Shown here: positions 1 through 6,714 of the stretch, one piece after another | How the letters are laid out: the number at the start of each line of letters is the position of its first letter | How positions within the stretch are numbered: the stretch's first letter is position 1 | From: an uncultured Zetaproteobacteria bacterium | GTDB taxonomy: Bacteria; Pseudomonadota; Zetaproteobacteria; Mariprofundales; Mariprofundaceae | Assembly (NCBI GenBank): GCA_913056285.1 | Contig: CAJXNE010000036.1 | Coordinates: 1 to 14,172 of the forward strand | Direction of reading: 5' to 3' | DNA length: 14,172 nt | Position numbers and translations under genes: made by a program | Notes under the pieces: generated by a model | Told to the model about the DNA's origin: nothing | The model's database searches: none | The model's input: only the letters and a program-made list of their open reading frames with translations

Positions 1-230
1 CATGTATCGGTGCATCCATTTCCGGTATGGCGGGAGTGGTTTGCAGAGGTCGGCATGCCTGTGGTGAAAAAAGTTCGTGGACCTATCCTTTTTGGTAGTC
101 CTTTCTTTGATCGGCATCGCTTTTTGGTCGGGCTTTTGGTGATGCTTGATCCGCTTCTGGATCGGCTGCCATTTCGCTTCCTAACCACGACAAATCTTGG
201 CATGTTGTGTCGTAAAGCATAACGGCTGAA
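1..230. other. Left-edge stretch with no confident gene; possible LysR effector-domain scrap
   Basis: I see no gene I can defend here. Plus frame 1 is open from the window edge to a stop at 220-222. Its first 30 or so residues contain a W-x-x-W-F-A-x-x-G-M-P segment followed a few residues later by R-G-P, loosely like the effector domain of GcvA-type LysR regulators. The similarity fades after about position 110, and no domain continues. The minus strand is also open but only as a short hydrophilic tail. I read the stretch as decayed or boundary sequence next to the histidine-kinase remnant. Confidence 0.25.
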
Positions 231-241
231 CTTTGTTTACA

Positions 242-370
242 CTGAGGGTGTGGGGTATTCAATCTCATCATGGTGTGCTGACCATTGATAGTGAAGTGGG
301 AGCGGGGAGTACGTTCCATATTTATCTTCCGCATGATGATTCACCTGCACCTCACCCCTATGATGCATAA
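242..370 (+). pseudogene. Histidine kinase remnant (C-terminal end of HATPase domain)
   Basis: The frame ending at TAA 368-370 reads VWGIQSHHGVL, then IDSEVGAGSTFHIYLP, the typical last beta-strands of a sensor kinase ATPase domain (normally VVWGIVQSHHG...GSTFHIYLP). An in-frame TGA at 227-229 closes the frame only five codons upstream. The N, G1 and F boxes, the phospho-acceptor His domain and any start codon are missing. The motif also appears to have lost a codon between Gly-Ile and Gln-Ser. It is therefore a dead 3' remnant about 40 codons long. It probably marks a deletion or rearrangement boundary upstream of the sulfide cluster. Confidence 0.72.
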
Positions 371-483
371 ATCCTGCGGATGAAGGTTTGTAGCAGTGCT
401 CATTCAATGGCAATGCGCGCTTTTGTTTTGGTGGCGAACAAAACAGAGATAATCTGAACGGTTAGGATTCACGGAATCTTCAT

Positions 484-496
484 CATTGTGACAATG
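484..496. promoter_or_regulatory. Perfect 13-bp palindrome upstream of the DUF2892 gene
   Basis: The sequence CATTGT-G-ACAATG is a perfect dyad, 88 bases before the ATG at 584. It could be a transcription-factor operator; I cannot name the factor. Confidence 0.45.
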
Positions 497-514
497 TTAC
501 ATACACGCCGCTTT

Positions 515-566
515 ATTATATTATTGTTCGCTAATAATATAATTCAATAATTAAATTGGATTATTG
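515..566. promoter_or_regulatory. Tandem AT-rich dyads before the DUF2892/sqr block
   Basis: Two adjacent inverted repeats are present. Arms ATTATATTATT (515-525) and AATAATATAAT (533-543) are perfect 11-mers around a 7-base loop. Arms CAATAAT (545-551) and ATTATTG (560-566) follow after one base. Long AT-rich dyads of this kind are typical operators for ArsR/SmtB-type repressors such as the persulfide sensors BigR and SqrR, but the match is to the style only. The -10 of the 584 promoter probably lies inside (TATTAT at 514-519 or TATATT at 517-522). Confidence 0.5.
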
Positions 567-583
567 ATGTAGGGAGGCTCCAA

Positions 584-787
584 ATGAATGCAAATGTCGG
601 TGGTATTGATCGTGTGGTACGCGCAGTCGCTGGTGCGGCACTTTTAGCAGCTGGTTTTTTAGCGGGCATTGAAGCGCCATGGAACTATGTTGCAATGGGG
701 GTGGGCGTCATATTTTTACTGACATCGATCATCAGTTTCTGTCCACTTTATCGTATTGTAGGCATGAATACTTGCCCTAAAAAATAA
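584..787 (+). CDS. DUF2892 (YgaP-type transmembrane) small inner-membrane protein
   Basis: This 67-residue protein matches the DUF2892 family, which is often found alone or fused to rhodanese domains (as in YgaP) and is frequent in sulfur-metabolism loci. Two hydrophobic helices (about 14-29 and 34-52) are joined by a short loop. The family signature Cys-Pro-Leu-Tyr (C53) followed by Asn-Thr-Cys (C64) is intact at the C-terminus. The start is clear: a strong AGGGAGG lies at 571-577 before the ATG. A rho-independent terminator follows at 803-835, so it is transcribed largely on its own, ahead of sqr. Its molecular role is not established; in this context a part in sulfane-sulfur handling at the membrane is plausible but inferred. 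Confidence 0.85.
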   Translation: MNANVGGIDRVVRAVAGAALLAAGFLAGIEAPWNYVAMGVGVIFLLTSIISFCPLYRIVGMNTCPKK

Positions 788-802
788 GTTTGAATCGTGT
801 GG

Positions 803-835
803 ATAGGCGGGGTTTAGCACCCTGCCTATTTTTTT
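803..835 (+). terminator. Rho-independent terminator after the DUF2892 gene
   Basis: Left arm ATAGGCGGGGT (803-813) pairs with ACCCTGCCTAT (819-829) over 11 bp with one G-U pair and a 5-base loop. It runs directly into seven T residues (829-835). It separates the 584-787 gene from sqr, unless transcription partly reads through. Confidence 0.88.
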
Positions 836-882
836 GAAACAACAGGCAGAAGCCTGATCAAAATATAAAACGAGGTATAAGC

Positions 883-2160
883 ATGGCACATGTTGTAATT
901 ATTGGCGCAGGTATTGGTGGTATGCCAGCCGCTTACGAAATGAAGGATGCATTGAAAAAACTGGGCGGTCAGCATGAGGTGACAGTGGTCTCCAATGTTG
1001 ACTATTTCCATTTTACACCCTCCAACCCGTGGGTCGCTGTCGGCTGGCGCGCTAAAGAGAAGATCAGCTTTGAATGCTCACCCTACCTGAGCAAGAAGGG
1101 GATCAATTTCCTCTCCTGTGGTGTCGATGAAATTCTAGCTGATGAGAATAAGTTACGCTTGGGTAACGGACAGGAACTGGATTATGATTACCTGATTGTT
1201 GCCACCGGCCCGCGTCTGGCCTTTGAACTGATTCCGGGCATGGGGCCTGATGGGCATACGCATTCAATCTGCCACGTTGATCATGCGGTAGAGACTTACA
1301 ACGCTTTTGAAGAATTCTGCAAGAATCCCGGTCCGATTGTGGTGGGAGCGGTACAGGGGGTATCCTGTTTCGGGCCAGCCTATGAGTTTGCCATGATTCT
1401 CGATACCGAACTGCGTCGCCGCAAGATTCGTGACAAGGTGCCGATGACATTTATCACACCGGAGCCATATATTGGCCATCTGGGTCTGGGTGGCGTGGAA
1501 GATTCCAAGGGCATACTGGAATCGGAACTAAGAAAGCGCGACATCAAATTCATCACCAACTGTAAAACTACAGCGGTTCATGAGAATACGCTTGATTACG
1601 AAGAAGTGGACCGTCATGGCGAAGTGGTTGCATCCGGTGCTCTGGATCATAAATTCGCCATGCTGATGCCGCCATTCCGTGGTGTTGGGCCTGTGGCCAA
1701 CTGCGAAGGGCTGGTGAACCCGATGGGCTTTGTGATGATCAATGACTATCAGCAGAATCCTAACTTCAAGAATATTTACGGTACCGGCGTGATTGTGGCC
1801 ATTCCACCGGTTGAAGCTACGCCGGTTCCAATCGGCACGCCGAAAACCGGCTTTATGATTGAAACGATGACAACGGCAATTGTACATAATATCTGTAATG
1901 ATATTAAAGGCGAGGAACCTGAAGAATCCGGTACATGGGGCGCAATCTGTCTGGCCGATTTCGGTGATGGCGGCGTAGCACTGGTGGCTTACCCGCAGAT
2001 TCCACCTCGCAACAAAGTATGGGCAAAAGACGGAGCCTGGGTTCATACAGCCAAGGTTGGCTTCGAGAAGTATTTCATGCGCAAGATGAGAACGGGTGTG
2101 TCTGAACCTTTTCTTGAGAAAGCATTCCTCAAACGCATGGGTATCGAACGACTGAAGTAA
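883..2160 (+). CDS. sqr: Sulfide:quinone oxidoreductase, type I
   Basis: A 425-residue flavoprotein that oxidises sulfide to polysulfide or sulfane sulfur and passes electrons to the membrane quinone pool, acting at the periplasmic or cytoplasmic membrane face. The N-terminal FAD-binding loop is G-A-G-I-G-G at residues 8-13, and the second Rossmann motif ends in ATGP at 107-110. The three catalytic cysteines are present: C130 (in SICHVDH), C162 (in VSCFGPAYE) and C356 (in WGAICLAD). Their sequence contexts closely match the Acidithiobacillus ferrooxidans enzyme as I recall it. The Lys/Arg-rich amphipathic C-terminus (about 393-425) should anchor it to the membrane. Length is normal and the gene is intact. 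A GAGG ribosome site (872-875) precedes the ATG. It lies 47 bp downstream of a terminator, so it needs read-through or its own promoter. Confidence 0.97.
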   Translation: MAHVVIIGAGIGGMPAAYEMKDALKKLGGQHEVTVVSNVDYFHFTPSNPWVAVGWRAKEKISFECSPYLSKKGINFLSCGVDEILADENKLRLGNGQELDYDYLIVATGPRLAFELIPGMGPDGHTHSICHVDHAVETYNAFEEFCKNPGPIVVGAVQGVSCFGPAYEFAMILDTELRRRKIRDKVPMTFITPEPYIGHLGLGGVEDSKGILESELRKRDIKFITNCKTTAVHENTLDYEEVDRHGEVVASGALDHKFAMLMPPFRGVGPVANCEGLVNPMGFVMINDYQQNPNFKNIYGTGVIVAIPPVEATPVPIGTPKTGFMIETMTTAIVHNICNDIKGEEPEESGTWGAICLADFGDGGVALVAYPQIPPRNKVWAKDGAWVHTAKVGFEKYFMRKMRTGVSEPFLEKAFLKRMGIERLK

Positions 2161-2173
2161 CATAACAACAGAG

Positions 2174-2202
2174 CAGGCGGCTGTCGTCGTGGCAGCCGCC
2201 TG
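2174..2202 (+). terminator. Strong hairpin after sqr, without a T-tract
   Basis: Perfect 10-bp arms CAGGCGGCTG (2174-2183) and CAGCCGCCTG (2193-2202) enclose a 9-base loop, 14 bases after the sqr stop. The following bases (TATTCGG) are not T-rich. It is either an inefficient terminator or an mRNA 3'-end stabiliser. Confidence 0.6.
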
Positions 2203-2211
2203 TATTCGGTC

Positions 2212-2382
2212 ATGTATGCAGCCATGTCGTTGATGCTGTTAGCCCTGTTTTTGCGGTCGGTTAGATTTGATTATCGCAGTCTGGATGATGGTTGCTACTC
2301 TGGCGGTATATACAGGTGCAATCCACCCTTGCAGTTGATTGAACGGATCGTTTTGTATGCGGCGGATATTTATCGGGGTTGA
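2212..2382 (+). CDS. Possible small ORF between sqr and the TauE/SafE gene
   Basis: A 56-codon frame starts at ATG 2212 (with further in-frame ATGs at 2224 and 2233) and ends at TGA 2380-2382, three bases before the exporter start codon. The predicted peptide has a short hydrophobic N-terminus (SLMLLALFL) and two cysteines in a C-x7-C arrangement followed by Asn-Pro-Pro. I do not recognise it, and no convincing Shine-Dalgarno precedes the first ATGs. The tight spacing to the next gene is the main argument that it is translated; chance openness of 170 bp is a real alternative. It could also be a decayed gene remnant. Confidence 0.25.
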   Translation: MYAAMSLMLLALFLRSVRFDYRSLDDGCYSGGIYRCNPPLQLIERIVLYAADIYRG

Positions 2383-2385
2383 TGT

Positions 2386-3132
2386 ATGAGTCTGTTGGTG
2401 ATTGCACTGGCGCCGCTGGTTGGCATCTGTCTGGCCATATTCGGTGCAGGCGGTGGTATGTTGACCGTACCCTTGCTGACTCACGGTGTGGGCTTGCCAT
2501 TGAAAAGCGCAATTGCAGCAAGTTTGTGGATTGTTATGGCGGTAAGCATGATAGCCTTGATTCGGCAGCGGGCATGGAAGCAGGTTCAGCCGAAACTACT
2601 GGCTTATTTCATGGCTGGCGGTGTGATTGGCAGCTGGGTCGGGGCGCATGCAGGGCTGGCTGTGTCAGATACTGTGCAGGGGGTGATGTTTGCCCTGCTG
2701 GTCTGGTTTGTGGCATGGTGGATGTCTCGGCAAGGCCCAGTGGATAGGGCATTGCAAAACCAGTCTCAACCATGCCGCTGTCTGTTGACTATGGTGGTCG
2801 GGGCGGCCCTCGGAATGGTCACAGGCGTACTCGGCGTCGGAGGCGGTTTTTTGATTGTACCGGCATTGATTTGGCTGGGCGTGTCGGATTTCAAGGTTGC
2901 GGTCAGCCATTCATTGATACTAATTGTGATCAATGCAGCAGTCGCTGCAAGCACTTATCTGGGGCGGGTTGAACTGGCCTGGCAGCCCATGTTCTGGATT
3001 ACCGCCCTGGCGGCAAGCGGTTGTCTGGTCGGTGGCGCCATGATGAGCCGCGTTACATCTGCCCGTTTGCAGCAGATGTTCCGGCTGTTATTGCTATTGG
3101 TTGGGGCTATCATGCTCTACGATGCTATTTGA
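2386..3132 (+). CDS. Sulfite exporter TauE/SafE family membrane protein
   Basis: This 248-residue inner-membrane protein of the TSUP family is thought to export sulfite, sulfonates or related anions. It shows the internal duplication of the family. One half has GAGGGMLTVPL at 20-30 and the second half has GVGGGFLIVPA at 150-160, each opening a bundle of about four helices (roughly eight in total). A short hydrophilic linker (113-132) separates the halves. The start has a modest GGGG at 2375-2378, seven bases upstream. Placement after sqr suggests disposal of sulfur oxyanions formed during sulfide oxidation, or sulfide/sulfite detoxification; the substrate itself is inferred from context. The next gene starts 52 bp later, probably in the same transcript. 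Confidence 0.9.
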   Translation: MSLLVIALAPLVGICLAIFGAGGGMLTVPLLTHGVGLPLKSAIAASLWIVMAVSMIALIRQRAWKQVQPKLLAYFMAGGVIGSWVGAHAGLAVSDTVQGVMFALLVWFVAWWMSRQGPVDRALQNQSQPCRCLLTMVVGAALGMVTGVLGVGGGFLIVPALIWLGVSDFKVAVSHSLILIVINAAVAASTYLGRVELAWQPMFWITALAASGCLVGGAMMSRVTSARLQQMFRLLLLLVGAIMLYDAI

Positions 3133-3184
3133 TTGTAAGAGAATCATGAAGTGAGCAGATTATAGACCATATGCGGGAGACATT

Positions 3185-3529
3185 ATGAGCAATGAATACA
3201 AACAACTGACGACTGAATTATCTGCCAGTATTGGCGGTATTCGCAAGGAAATTCCGGATGTGATGAAAGGCTTTTCGGCTATGGCTGGTGCAGCGATCGA
3301 AGACGGGGCACTGAGCAAGAAAACCAAGGAGCTGATTGCCCTGTCCATTGGCGTGTCCGGGCATTGCAAAGGGTGTATCGGCTTTCATGTCAAAGCGCTG
3401 ATTGGTCTCGGTGTGACGCGTGAAGAATTGGCCGAGGCGCTGGGCATGGCAATCTATATGGGCGGTGGCCCATCATTGATGTATGCGGCTGAGGCGATGC
3501 AGGCATTCGTGGAATTTTCTGAATCATGA
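3185..3529 (+). CDS. Carboxymuconolactone decarboxylase-family (AhpD-like) CxxC protein
   Basis: The 114-residue protein is a single AhpD-like domain. The alkylhydroperoxidase signature E-x11-C-x2-C-x3-H is exact, with E49, C61, C64 and H68. This redox-active arrangement is used by AhpD to reduce peroxidase partners, so a thiol-disulfide or peroxide role is more likely than true decarboxylation. A GGGAG at 3173-3177 precedes the ATG. The gene overlaps the next one by 4 bp (ATGA at 3526-3529), giving translational coupling to two small membrane proteins. In a sulfide locus, reduction of persulfide or thiol adducts is a reasonable but untested guess. Confidence 0.88.
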   Translation: MSNEYKQLTTELSASIGGIRKEIPDVMKGFSAMAGAAIEDGALSKKTKELIALSIGVSGHCKGCIGFHVKALIGLGVTREELAEALGMAIYMGGGPSLMYAAEAMQAFVEFSES

Positions 3530-3780
3530 AACGGTTCGCATCGTGGCTGCATTGCCCGTCCATGGGTATGCTGATTGTTGCTGCACTGCTGCTTGGTGCG
3601 ATGCCGATTACGCCGGAACCACATCTATTCGAGAAAATGCGCATGCTGATGAATGGCACTCTGGTCAAGCCGGTCGATATCTTCGACCTGTTCTGGCATA
3701 GCTGGCCAATCCTGTGGATTATCCTGCGCGTGCTGACGCCGGGAGCGGCGGGGCAATGCAGTATTCCGGATAAATCATGA
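3526..3780 (+). CDS. Small two-helix membrane protein (of the kind auto-annotated 'RND transporter')
   Basis: An 84-residue protein with hydrophobic helices at about 13-29 and 56-71. Between them is a charged segment with EPHLFEKMRML and a GTL-x-x-P-x-DIFDLF motif. I recall proteins of this pattern, about 70-90 residues long, being labelled 'RND transporter' in proteobacterial genomes. They are far too small to be RND pumps and their role is unknown. It overlaps the AhpD-like gene by 4 bp at its start and the following gene by 4 bp at its end (3777-3780), so the three form a tightly coupled cassette. Confidence 0.75.
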   Translation: MKRFASWLHCPSMGMLIVAALLLGAMPITPEPHLFEKMRMLMNGTLVKPVDIFDLFWHSWPILWIILRVLTPGAAGQCSIPDKS

Positions 3781-4106
3781 TGTTGGCGCTGGATATCGCC
3801 CTGTTTGCAGCCATCGCAGTCCTGTGCTGGCAGGGTTATCATAAACGCAGATTATGGTTTGTGGTGCCGGTATACCTGTGGTTGAAGTTGGGCAAGGGGC
3901 GTGGCTTCTGGATGCAGTTTCTTGTTTTTGGACCGGTCACTGTCATTGGCCTGCTGGCATGCCACTGGATCAATACGCATGGCTGGCATGCCACTGCAGC
4001 CGGAGGCATGCTATTTGGCATGACGCTCGGATTGGAAGCAATGCGTATTGCTGAGGAAGAACAGAAATGGAAAAGAGAAAAATGCGACGTGGAACTGGAA
4101 CAATAA
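3777..4106 (+). CDS. Hypothetical small membrane protein
   Basis: I do not recognise this 109-residue protein. It has three or four hydrophobic segments (about 4-18, 26-37, 46-64 and 72-86) with a basic loop (KRR at 23-25, KLGKGRG at 37-43). The C-terminal tail is highly charged (EEEQKWKREK) and probably cytoplasmic. Its start codon overlaps the stop of the preceding gene (ATGATG at 3777-3782). Translational coupling to the AhpD-like protein and the two-helix protein suggests a complex or shared process at the inner membrane. Confidence 0.7.
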   Translation: MMLALDIALFAAIAVLCWQGYHKRRLWFVVPVYLWLKLGKGRGFWMQFLVFGPVTVIGLLACHWINTHGWHATAAGGMLFGMTLGLEAMRIAEEEQKWKREKCDVELEQ

Positions 4107-4211
4107 AAAAGAGTCTGTTGGTCTTCATGCTATTGTATTCAAACTGGTGTTCTATCCGACCTTGGGACAGACCGCTCCAACAGCTATGAAACTCAAAACA
4201 GGAGTAACATC

Positions 4212-4679
4212 ATGAAACGATTGATTCTGGTAATATTAGCTTGCTGCCCAAGCCTTGCGCTGGCTGACCCACTGGATACCGGCGAGGCCTATTCCACACG
4301 CTCCGGGTCACCGCAGTGGATGGATAATATCGACCTGAGTTTGTTGTTGGTCGATTATGGTATTTTCGCGCTAACCCTGATTGGGCTGGGCTGGTTATTA
4401 TTCAGGAAGCCGACCTATCTGGCGCGCCTGGAAGCTGTAGTTCGCGCCCCATTCGCCGCTATTTTCGCCGCCGCGAAGCGGGCTGGAGGCGTCACCGGGT
4501 TTGTGCTGCAACTATTCGGAGGCATTGCCGTATTTATCAGCCTTGGCGCTTGGGTATTATTCTGCCAATGGCTAAAACATATCGGGCTCGGAGCGTTTTC
4601 CATGATCGGACTGGCATTTGTCGCACTGATATTGGTGCGGCTGATTAAGGGCAATGAACGTGAAGTGCCTGCACCATAA
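4212..4679 (+). CDS. Hypothetical exported three-helix membrane protein
   Basis: A 155-residue protein of unknown family. Residues 1-18 form a good signal peptide (MKRLILVILACC...ALA, then Asp-Pro). A polar stretch with a Trp follows, then predicted helices at about 42-64, 97-121 and 126-146. Between helices 1 and 2 lies an Ala/Arg-rich amphipathic segment. An AGGAG ribosome site lies at 4200-4204, before the ATG. It sits 105 bp after the small membrane-protein cassette and is followed by a candidate terminator at 4749-4774, so it may be the last gene of the sulfide block. No catalytic motif is visible. Confidence 0.7.
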   Translation: MKRLILVILACCPSLALADPLDTGEAYSTRSGSPQWMDNIDLSLLLVDYGIFALTLIGLGWLLFRKPTYLARLEAVVRAPFAAIFAAAKRAGGVTGFVLQLFGGIAVFISLGAWVLFCQWLKHIGLGAFSMIGLAFVALILVRLIKGNEREVPAP

Positions 4680-4748
4680 GGTTCGATATCCATTTCGAAG
4701 AAGATCTAACCCGGTGAAAGGGTGCGCGGTCTCATCAAGGGGTATGTG

Positions 4749-4774
4749 CTGTAAAATCGATTTTAGCAGTTTTT
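4749..4774 (+). terminator. Candidate rho-independent terminator after the 4212-4679 gene
   Basis: A 14-bp palindromic core TAAAATCGATTTTA (4752-4765) is extended by partly pairing CTG and CAG flanks with a one-base bulge. Five T residues (4770-4774) follow. The stem is AT-rich and so weaker than the terminator at 803-835. Confidence 0.55.
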
Positions 4775-4813
4775 ATTGCATGCATGAAAGGCACACTTCT
4801 TGCTAATCTTCTG

Positions 4814-4853
4814 TTGAATAAAAAATGGAATATTTTGCCATTTTGTTATTCAA
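4814..4853. repeat. Long inverted repeat upstream of the chemoreceptor gene
   Basis: Left arm TTGAATAAAAAATGG (4814-4828) and right arm CCATTTTGTTATTCAA (4838-4853) are complementary at all 15 bases with a single-base bulge, around a 9-base AT loop. It lies 70 bp before the receptor start. With no T-tract it is more likely an operator or mRNA leader element than a terminator. Confidence 0.7.
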
Positions 4854-4922
4854 TCGTCGGGTATTTGCAACGAGATTGCATAGCTATTCGGCGCAATCGT
4901 GGTTTCACCAGGGAGATGTAGC

Positions 4923-6248
4923 ATGAATGATGGACATCAAGAGATTCTAACGCTGTTTGCCAGCTTATCCGAAGGGGATTTTACATGCCGCGCTCAAGGT
5001 GATGATGAACTGGTTCGACAAGCCAACCGGTTGGCTGAACAGTTGGAACATCGCATGCTGGAACAGCTTGACGATATGGTCGGCATGACCATGAATGCAT
5101 TTGAAACGACGATTACCATGGGGCGCTTAGAGCAGGATATTAGCCGTTTGGATGAGCGGGCCCTGGCGATGGCCAGCGCCAGTGAAGAGATGAGCGCCAA
5201 TGTGACCCACGTGGCGGAGCGTACCGATCAGGCAAATATCAGTATTATTGATGCCAACCAACAGAGCCAGGACGCCGGTGAGGCGGTCTCGCATGCTGTG
5301 GATGCGATGGGTAATATCAATCAGCAAGTACAGCAAGCTGGCGAACGTGTGCAGGCATTGACGGAGGCCTCCACAGAAATCAACGGTATTTTGACTGTGA
5401 TTAAGAAGATTTCCGACCAGACCAATCTTTTGGCCTTGAATGCAACGATTGAGGCTGCACGAGCCGGTGAAGTGGGCAAAGGTTTTGCCGTGGTCGCCCA
5501 CGAAGTCAAGGAACTGTCCCATCAGACCAAAGAGGCGACAGAAAATATCGTCGATAAAATCAAGCGTATTCAACAAGATGTTTCGGCTATATCTGAATCG
5601 ATGCAAGGCATTACCGCAGCGGTAGGGCAGGGTGGTCGGGATATGGGCAATGTGAATGAGCGTATGGGTGAGATGGCCGGGGCATTGCAGATGATTGCCG
5701 GAGAGGTGGATCAGGTTACAGGTGCAATGCAGGATCAATCCGATGCAGCGCAAGAGGTGGCTGTGTCGGTCGCTGAAACATCGAGCATGGTTAGCAATGC
5801 CCGTCATGTGGTGGATCAAACGCTGAAAGATACGGATGCGCTGGAAGACAAGCTGGTTGCCGAAATTCAGGAATTTGCCAGTATGAAGCTAAGCGGTGCA
5901 ATTTTGAGGCTGGCCAAATCCGATCATATTTTGTGGAAGAAGCGTTTGATTAATATGATTCTGGATCGTGGTGAAATTGAGCTTTCCACCGTGGCCAGTC
6001 ACCACGACTGCCGTCTGGGAAAATGGTACGATACACTCGGCAATGAGGTTTATGGTCATAGTTCCACATTTAAACAACTGGCAGAGCCGCATGAGCAGGT
6101 GCATTCGCTGGGTCGGCGTGCAGTGGAACGTTATCATCAGGGTGACAAAGAGGGTGCTATCGCCGATGTTGAAGCCATTGCACCACTGTCTGAAACGGTT
6201 GTGGGCTTGCTGGAGCGTTTGATTGAGGAGACATCCCGCCAGGAATAA
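4923..6248 (+). CDS. Soluble methyl-accepting chemotaxis protein with C-terminal CZB (zinc-binding) domain
   Basis: This 441-residue receptor has no membrane segment, so it is a cytoplasmic chemoreceptor. Residues 1-60 are a short N-terminal region. Residues about 60-320 form the coiled-coil signalling domain, with the hairpin tip at about 160-200 (ISDQTNLLALNATIEAARAG). Residues about 325-420 are a chemoreceptor zinc-binding domain with the expected ligands H335 (DHILW), C363 (CRLGKWY), H390 and H394 (PHEQVH). CZB domains bind zinc through 3 His and 1 Cys, and the cysteine can sense oxidants such as HOCl. I prefer ATG 4923 over the in-frame GTG at 4899 because GGGAG at 4911-4915 is well placed. 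It should signal through CheA/CheW, which are not in this window. Zinc or redox state is the likely input. Confidence 0.92.
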   Translation: MNDGHQEILTLFASLSEGDFTCRAQGDDELVRQANRLAEQLEHRMLEQLDDMVGMTMNAFETTITMGRLEQDISRLDERALAMASASEEMSANVTHVAERTDQANISIIDANQQSQDAGEAVSHAVDAMGNINQQVQQAGERVQALTEASTEINGILTVIKKISDQTNLLALNATIEAARAGEVGKGFAVVAHEVKELSHQTKEATENIVDKIKRIQQDVSAISESMQGITAAVGQGGRDMGNVNERMGEMAGALQMIAGEVDQVTGAMQDQSDAAQEVAVSVAETSSMVSNARHVVDQTLKDTDALEDKLVAEIQEFASMKLSGAILRLAKSDHILWKKRLINMILDRGEIELSTVASHHDCRLGKWYDTLGNEVYGHSSTFKQLAEPHEQVHSLGRRAVERYHQGDKEGAIADVEAIAPLSETVVGLLERLIEETSRQE

Positions 6249-6281
6249 TTTTCGAATTTATATCAAACAAAGGAGATAGAA

Positions 6282-6662
6282 ATGGCAAAAGGAATGAAAG
6301 ATTTTGTGGCAGAAGCCAGAGCCAGGGTGGCGGAAGTATCCACAGAGGATGTGGCAACCATGTCAGACGGTTCGATTTTGCTGCTGGATGTGCGCGAGCC
6401 GGGCGAATTTCAGGCTGGTTTTTTGCCCGGTGCAGTCAATGTCCCGCGTGGTATGCTGGAGGCAAAAGCTGATCCGTCCATGCCGCCACATGATGCTCGA
6501 CTGGCGGATCGTGAGCAGGCCATAATCGTATATTGCGCCAGTGGTGCACGCAGCCTGCTGGCCGCATCAACCTTGCTGGAGATGGGCTTTACCAATGTGA
6601 AATCCATGGCGGGCGGCTTCAGCGCCTGGCAACAGGGTGGGCACGAAATCGCAGGCGTGTAA
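6282..6662 (+). CDS. Single-domain rhodanese-like sulfurtransferase
   Basis: A 126-residue rhodanese homology domain with no signal peptide, so cytoplasmic. The N-terminal CH2A-type motif appears as LLLDVREPGEF (33-43) followed by GAVNVPRG (50-57). The active-site loop is Y-C-A-S-G-A-R-S with catalytic C85 present, so it should carry a persulfide. A strong AAAGGAG (6270-6276) precedes the ATG. Near sqr, a likely task is accepting sulfane sulfur from polysulfide or glutathione persulfide and passing it on. It lies 33 bp after the receptor gene and 52 bp before the globin, so the three may be co-transcribed. Confidence 0.93.
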   Translation: MAKGMKDFVAEARARVAEVSTEDVATMSDGSILLLDVREPGEFQAGFLPGAVNVPRGMLEAKADPSMPPHDARLADREQAIIVYCASGARSLLAASTLLEMGFTNVKSMAGGFSAWQQGGHEIAGV

Positions 6663-6714
6663 ACTGAACTTCGGATAAACAGGGAAGCAGCGCGGATATG
6701 GCCAGAGGAGAATG

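Noticed and set aside
1103..1479. Two minus-strand frames of 71 and 115 codons inside sqr
   Set aside because: Shadows of the sqr reading frame without start signals or domains.
1528..2163. 211-codon minus-strand open frame
   Set aside because: It lies wholly antisense to sqr, whose catalytic motifs are clear. The antisense peptide has no recognisable domain and no ribosome site.
4067..4189. 40-codon frame overlapping the end of the 109-residue protein gene
   Set aside because: No ribosome site, no family resemblance, one third overlaps a coupled gene; probably chance. A 7-bp inverted repeat CTGTTGG/CCAACAG (4115-4121, 4177-4183) spans the gap, but the arms are 55 bases apart.
4899..4922. 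GTG start adding eight residues to the chemoreceptor
   Set aside because: GGGAG at 4911-4915 is placed for ATG 4923 and lies inside the extension.
5127..5819. 230-codon minus-strand open frame
   Set aside because: It is antisense to the chemoreceptor coiled coil. Its Cys/His/Leu-rich composition is what the complement of Ala/Gln/Glu-rich coiled coil gives.
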